Below, piece after piece: positions 61,784 to 64,000 of a DNA stretch of 64,000 bases. How positions within the stretch are numbered: position 1 is the first letter of the stretch; each line of letters starts with the position of its first letter. Origin of the DNA: Streptococcus suis (GTDB lineage Bacteria > Bacillota > Bacilli > Lactobacillales > Streptococcaceae); NCBI GenBank assembly GCA_029593465.1, contig JAKTNK010000011.1:1-64000 (forward strand). Direction: 5' to 3'. The notes below the pieces were generated by a model. The model saw nothing but the letters and a program-made list of their open reading frames with translations. It was not told where the DNA came from and ran no database searches. The position numbers were made by a program, and so were the translations under genes.

Positions 61784-62665
61784 ATGACGAACAAACAACT
61801 CATAACCACTTTAGCGGTCTCAACACTGGTACTTGCTCAAGCAGGGCTAGTCTCTGCAGATGAAATCACCCCAACGGACCCTAGTCAGCCAGCAACTGAG
61901 GTGGTAACCCCAACAGACTCTGTACTGCCAGTTGAGACGCCAGATGAACAACCTAGCCAACCAACAGAGCCTACAAGTCCAGTTGATGAGGTCACCCCAA
62001 CGGATCCTAGTCAACCAACTATTGATTCGACAACCAGTGTTCCAACCCAACCAGTTGAAGATGATACCTCTCCAAGTCCGTCAGATGATAACTCAACTTC
62101 TTCCGAAGATACAATCAAAAGTGATCAATCTAAAATTGAAAGTGGAAGTGATCAACCATCGAAAGTAAGTGATATCAATCCTGCTCTTCCTAAAGAAAAA
62201 AAAGAGGAGGTTATCGACAATGGTGATGGAACTAAGACAATCAGTACAGAAGAAGGTGAGACGGTTAAGCTAGATACTGATAAATCAAAACCAACTGATA
62301 ATGCAAAAGTGACAGCAGAACAAGCTAAAAATGCAGGAGCTTCACAAGTTGGAACAACTTCGAAAGTAACAGGACAAGTTGTATCTAATGTTACTGCTAA
62401 TCAGTCATTAACACTTGCAAATGGAAATACAATTGTTTCTATTCTGGAAGGTGTAGCTGTTTTAGATGATGGTAGTCAAAAAGAGTTAACATCACTTGGA
62501 GCAGTAAAAAATTCCGATGGAACGTACTCAGTAACTACTAAAAACGGTGAAAATGTGACACTTCCTGAAACAGGTGACGAAATACTAATTAATGCGTTAG
62601 TATCACTTATAGGATTAGGGTTCTTGACAAGTTCAGTTGCTTTATTAAAAAAGAAATATATCTAA
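61784..62665 (+). CDS. LPXTG-anchored surface protein, PrgC-like
   Basis: A 293-residue cell-wall protein. The signal peptide ends near residue 25 ('AQAGLVSADE'). Residues 26-110 are Pro/Thr/Ser-rich with the repeat 'ITPTDPSQPAT' and 'VTPTDPSQPTI'. The sorting signal is Leu-Pro-Glu-Thr-Gly near residue 261, then a membrane span and Lys-Lys-Lys. Similar small LPXTG proteins (PrgC type) sit before the adhesin gene in conjugative elements and help cell contact. Sortase A would attach it to peptidoglycan. Confidence 0.85.
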   Translation: MTNKQLITTLAVSTLVLAQAGLVSADEITPTDPSQPATEVVTPTDSVLPVETPDEQPSQPTEPTSPVDEVTPTDPSQPTIDSTTSVPTQPVEDDTSPSPSDDNSTSSEDTIKSDQSKIESGSDQPSKVSDINPALPKEKKEEVIDNGDGTKTISTEEGETVKLDTDKSKPTDNAKVTAEQAKNAGASQVGTTSKVTGQVVSNVTANQSLTLANGNTIVSILEGVAVLDDGSQKELTSLGAVKNSDGTYSVTTKNGENVTLPETGDEILINALVSLIGLGFLTSSVALLKKKYI

Positions 62666-62731
62666 AAGTAGTATAGATAATTACTAAAAATACTCGTGGT
62701 ACTAGTTAAAGATCAATATATGGAGAATGTA

Positions 62732-64000
62732 ATGAAAAATAAAAAGAAACTTATCGCAGGGGCGACACTAGGGGTTGTCGCAGGTACAGGATTTGTAGGA
62801 GCAAGTGCTTCAGCTGATGAAGTTGTAGCGACAGATAATCCAGCGACTAATCTTGTCACAACTCAACCAGTTGCCACTCCAGAAAATACTAATGCAGCAG
62901 CAAATACAGGGGTTGAAGTGGGAGATATTACTACTCCGATTGAATCCACTGGTTTAAATGATGCCGTTGTTGAAGCCGAAAATACCGGCGTTTTAGTCGA
63001 AAAAGCTCCAGTTGAAACGGTTGAAACGATTGAAGAAGCAGACACTAATCTTCAAAATCAAGAAGATAAAGTTGAAGCTGCGACGGAAACTGCTAAGGAA
63101 GTTACAAAAACAACAACTGAGGCTGAAAGTAAAGCTAACGACGTTGGTGTAGAACTTAAGGAAGAAGCTAAAGTTGTTTATAAAGATGATAACAAAGCAG
63201 CTATTCTTGATGCAGCTGAGCAAGTATCTAAATTAGAGACAGCGACTAATGCACAAAATGAGATTAATAAAAATCTTCCAACAGCACAAGCTAAAGCACG
63301 TGAAGCAGGTGTAACTGTTACTATTTCTAATGAGGTGAAATATGAAGACGCTCGACAAGCACTTGCGGATTTGAGCAAACAAGTATCAGAACTCGAAAGT
63401 TCAGCAAGCGCACAATCTAATATCGATTCTGCACTTGCCCTTGCTGTAGCTAGTGCTCGTAAATTAGGTTTAAACGTTGAATTATCATCTACTGCGACAT
63501 TTAAAGATGTACAAACAGCTTTAAAAGCTAAAGATGCAGAATTACAAAAGTTGGTTGATGCTGAACAAGCACAAAATAATGCCAATAAGACACTTGCTGA
63601 TGCAGCAGCTAATGCTCGAGTACAAGGAACAGTTGTTAAAAATACTGGTACAGAAACAGTATCAGCAGAACAAGCAGAAGTACGTGCGCAAGAACTTGCT
63701 AAACGTATTGCTGACATTGTGACAACAAACAAAGAGATTTCTGAAGAAAATGCTCGTAAACAAGCTGAGTATGAAGCCGAGGTTGAACGTATTAAAGAAG
63801 AAAATCGTCGTATTGATCTTCGTAATACTGAAATTCGTCTTGAAAACTCACGCAAGAAGGCTGATTATGAGAAGGCTCTTGCAGACCTTAAAGCAGATCA
63901 AGAAAATGTTGCAAATCAAAATACTATTATCCGTGCTGAAAATGAACGTCGTCAAGCTGAATATGAAGCAGCATTGAAAGCTCTTGAAGCAGAACAAAAC
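62732..64000 (+). CDS. Antigen I/II-family adhesin (PrgB/AspA-like), 5' part
   Basis: The reading frame is open from the ATG at 62732 to the window edge (423 codons) with no stop. Residues 1-27 are a signal peptide ending 'GASASADE'. After an N-terminal region, long Ala-rich helices follow; from about residue 345, repeats of the type 'EN.RR/KQAEYE.AL' appear at 'ENARKQAEYEAEVERIKEEN', 'ENSRKKADYEKALADL' and 'ENERRQAEYEAALKAL'. These are the alanine-rich repeats of antigen I/II proteins, which bind salivary and matrix proteins and promote biofilm. The V region, Pro-rich region and LPXTG end would lie further right. Confidence 0.9.
   Translation, partial: MKNKKKLIAGATLGVVAGTGFVGASASADEVVATDNPATNLVTTQPVATPENTNAAANTGVEVGDITTPIESTGLNDAVVEAENTGVLVEKAPVETVETIEEADTNLQNQEDKVEAATETAKEVTKTTTEAESKANDVGVELKEEAKVVYKDDNKAAILDAAEQVSKLETATNAQNEINKNLPTAQAKAREAGVTVTISNEVKYEDARQALADLSKQVSELESSASAQSNIDSALALAVASARKLGLNVELSSTATFKDVQTALKAKDAELQKLVDAEQAQNNANKTLADAAANARVQGTVVKNTGTETVSAEQAEVRAQELAKRIADIVTTNKEISEENARKQAEYEAEVERIKEENRRIDLRNTEIRLENSRKKADYEKALADLKADQENVANQNTIIRAENERRQAEYEAALKALEAEQN

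Larger units (their letters stand above)
58778..64000. mobile_element. Left part of a second integrative/conjugative-type element (incomplete)
   Basis: After rny the gene content changes to RepA_N replication initiator, XRE regulator, a broken DNA methyltransferase, a Prg-like LPXTG protein and an antigen I/II adhesin. Such sets are found in streptococcal integrative conjugative elements and in group A Streptococcus RD2. The left attachment site and the conjugation genes are not seen; the element continues beyond the window. Confidence 0.65.

Noticed and set aside
63178-63855. Minus-strand open frame of 225 codons rich in Ser, Ala and Cys
   Set aside because: It is the antisense shadow of the Ala/Glu-rich adhesin gene.
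1-64000. tRNA or rRNA genes
   Set aside because: I saw no cloverleaf-like sequence, including at both attachment sites; the island uses a promoter, not a tRNA gene.

Overview
The window is chromosomal DNA of a low-GC Gram-positive coccus, almost certainly a Streptococcus of the pyogenic group. This rests on the gene content and order: rpsF-ssb-rpsR, uvrA, codY, gatCAB, yqeG-yqeH-yhbY-nadD-yqeK-rsfS, pbp1A-recU/ypsA-gpsB-rnpB-rlmL-mapZ, luxS and rny. MapZ, streptococcal-type GpsB and a type B RNase P RNA fit this. I cannot fix the species from sequence alone.

Region 1 (1-11,077) is an accessory catabolic module. It is bounded by two direct copies of the 3' end of an IS30-family element (1-113 and about 10,660-11,077). 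It holds a 2H (DUF1868-type) phosphoesterase, a lipoprotein/ATPase/fused-permease ABC importer of the ferric/hexose-phosphate/phosphonate type, an MgtC-like membrane protein, a PhoU-like protein, GalT, GalE, a DxG-type HAD phosphatase and a LacI-family regulator. The leading promoter carries a perfect 20-bp palindrome with a central CG, typical of LacI-family operators, next to a cre-like site. There is no galK. I infer uptake of a phosphorylated, perhaps cyclic-phosphate, hexose that enters the Leloir pathway as hexose-1-phosphate.

Region 2 (11,100-27,930) is core genome: rpsF-ssb-rpsR, a DUF1129 protein, corA, uvrA, asparaginase, a HAD/NTP-PPase-like fusion, a universal stress protein, an aminotransferase, codY with its own CodY box, a cysteine hydrolase, gatCAB and a lipoprotein.

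Region 3 (27,972-41,775) is a 13.8-kb integrated island with the layout of a phage-inducible chromosomal island (PICI). A 25-bp direct repeat bounds it. It carries a tyrosine integrase, an XRE repressor with an ImmA protease, a GIY-YIG/DUF4041 protein, divergent early genes, a P4-type primase-helicase, an iteron origin, a TerS-like protein, an ArpU-like regulator and a HicAB toxin-antitoxin pair. A 31-residue Fst-type type I toxin with its antisense RNA sits in an apparently empty 613-bp gap. The attachment site lies on the extended -10 promoter of the yqeG operon, so integration keeps that promoter.

Region 4 (41,792-58,562) is core genome again: ribosome-assembly and NAD genes, a methyltransferase, tmcAL, a MerR/TipAS regulator, a YebC regulator, pbp1A-recU, ypsA, gpsB, rnpB, rlmL, mapZ, luxS and rny.

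Region 5 (58,778-64,000, open at the right edge) is the start of a second integrative element. It has an internally deleted cytosine-5 DNA methyltransferase, a RepA_N replication initiator, an XRE regulator, a structured non-coding stretch, an LPXTG surface protein and the first 423 residues of an antigen I/II (PrgB/AspA-like) adhesin.
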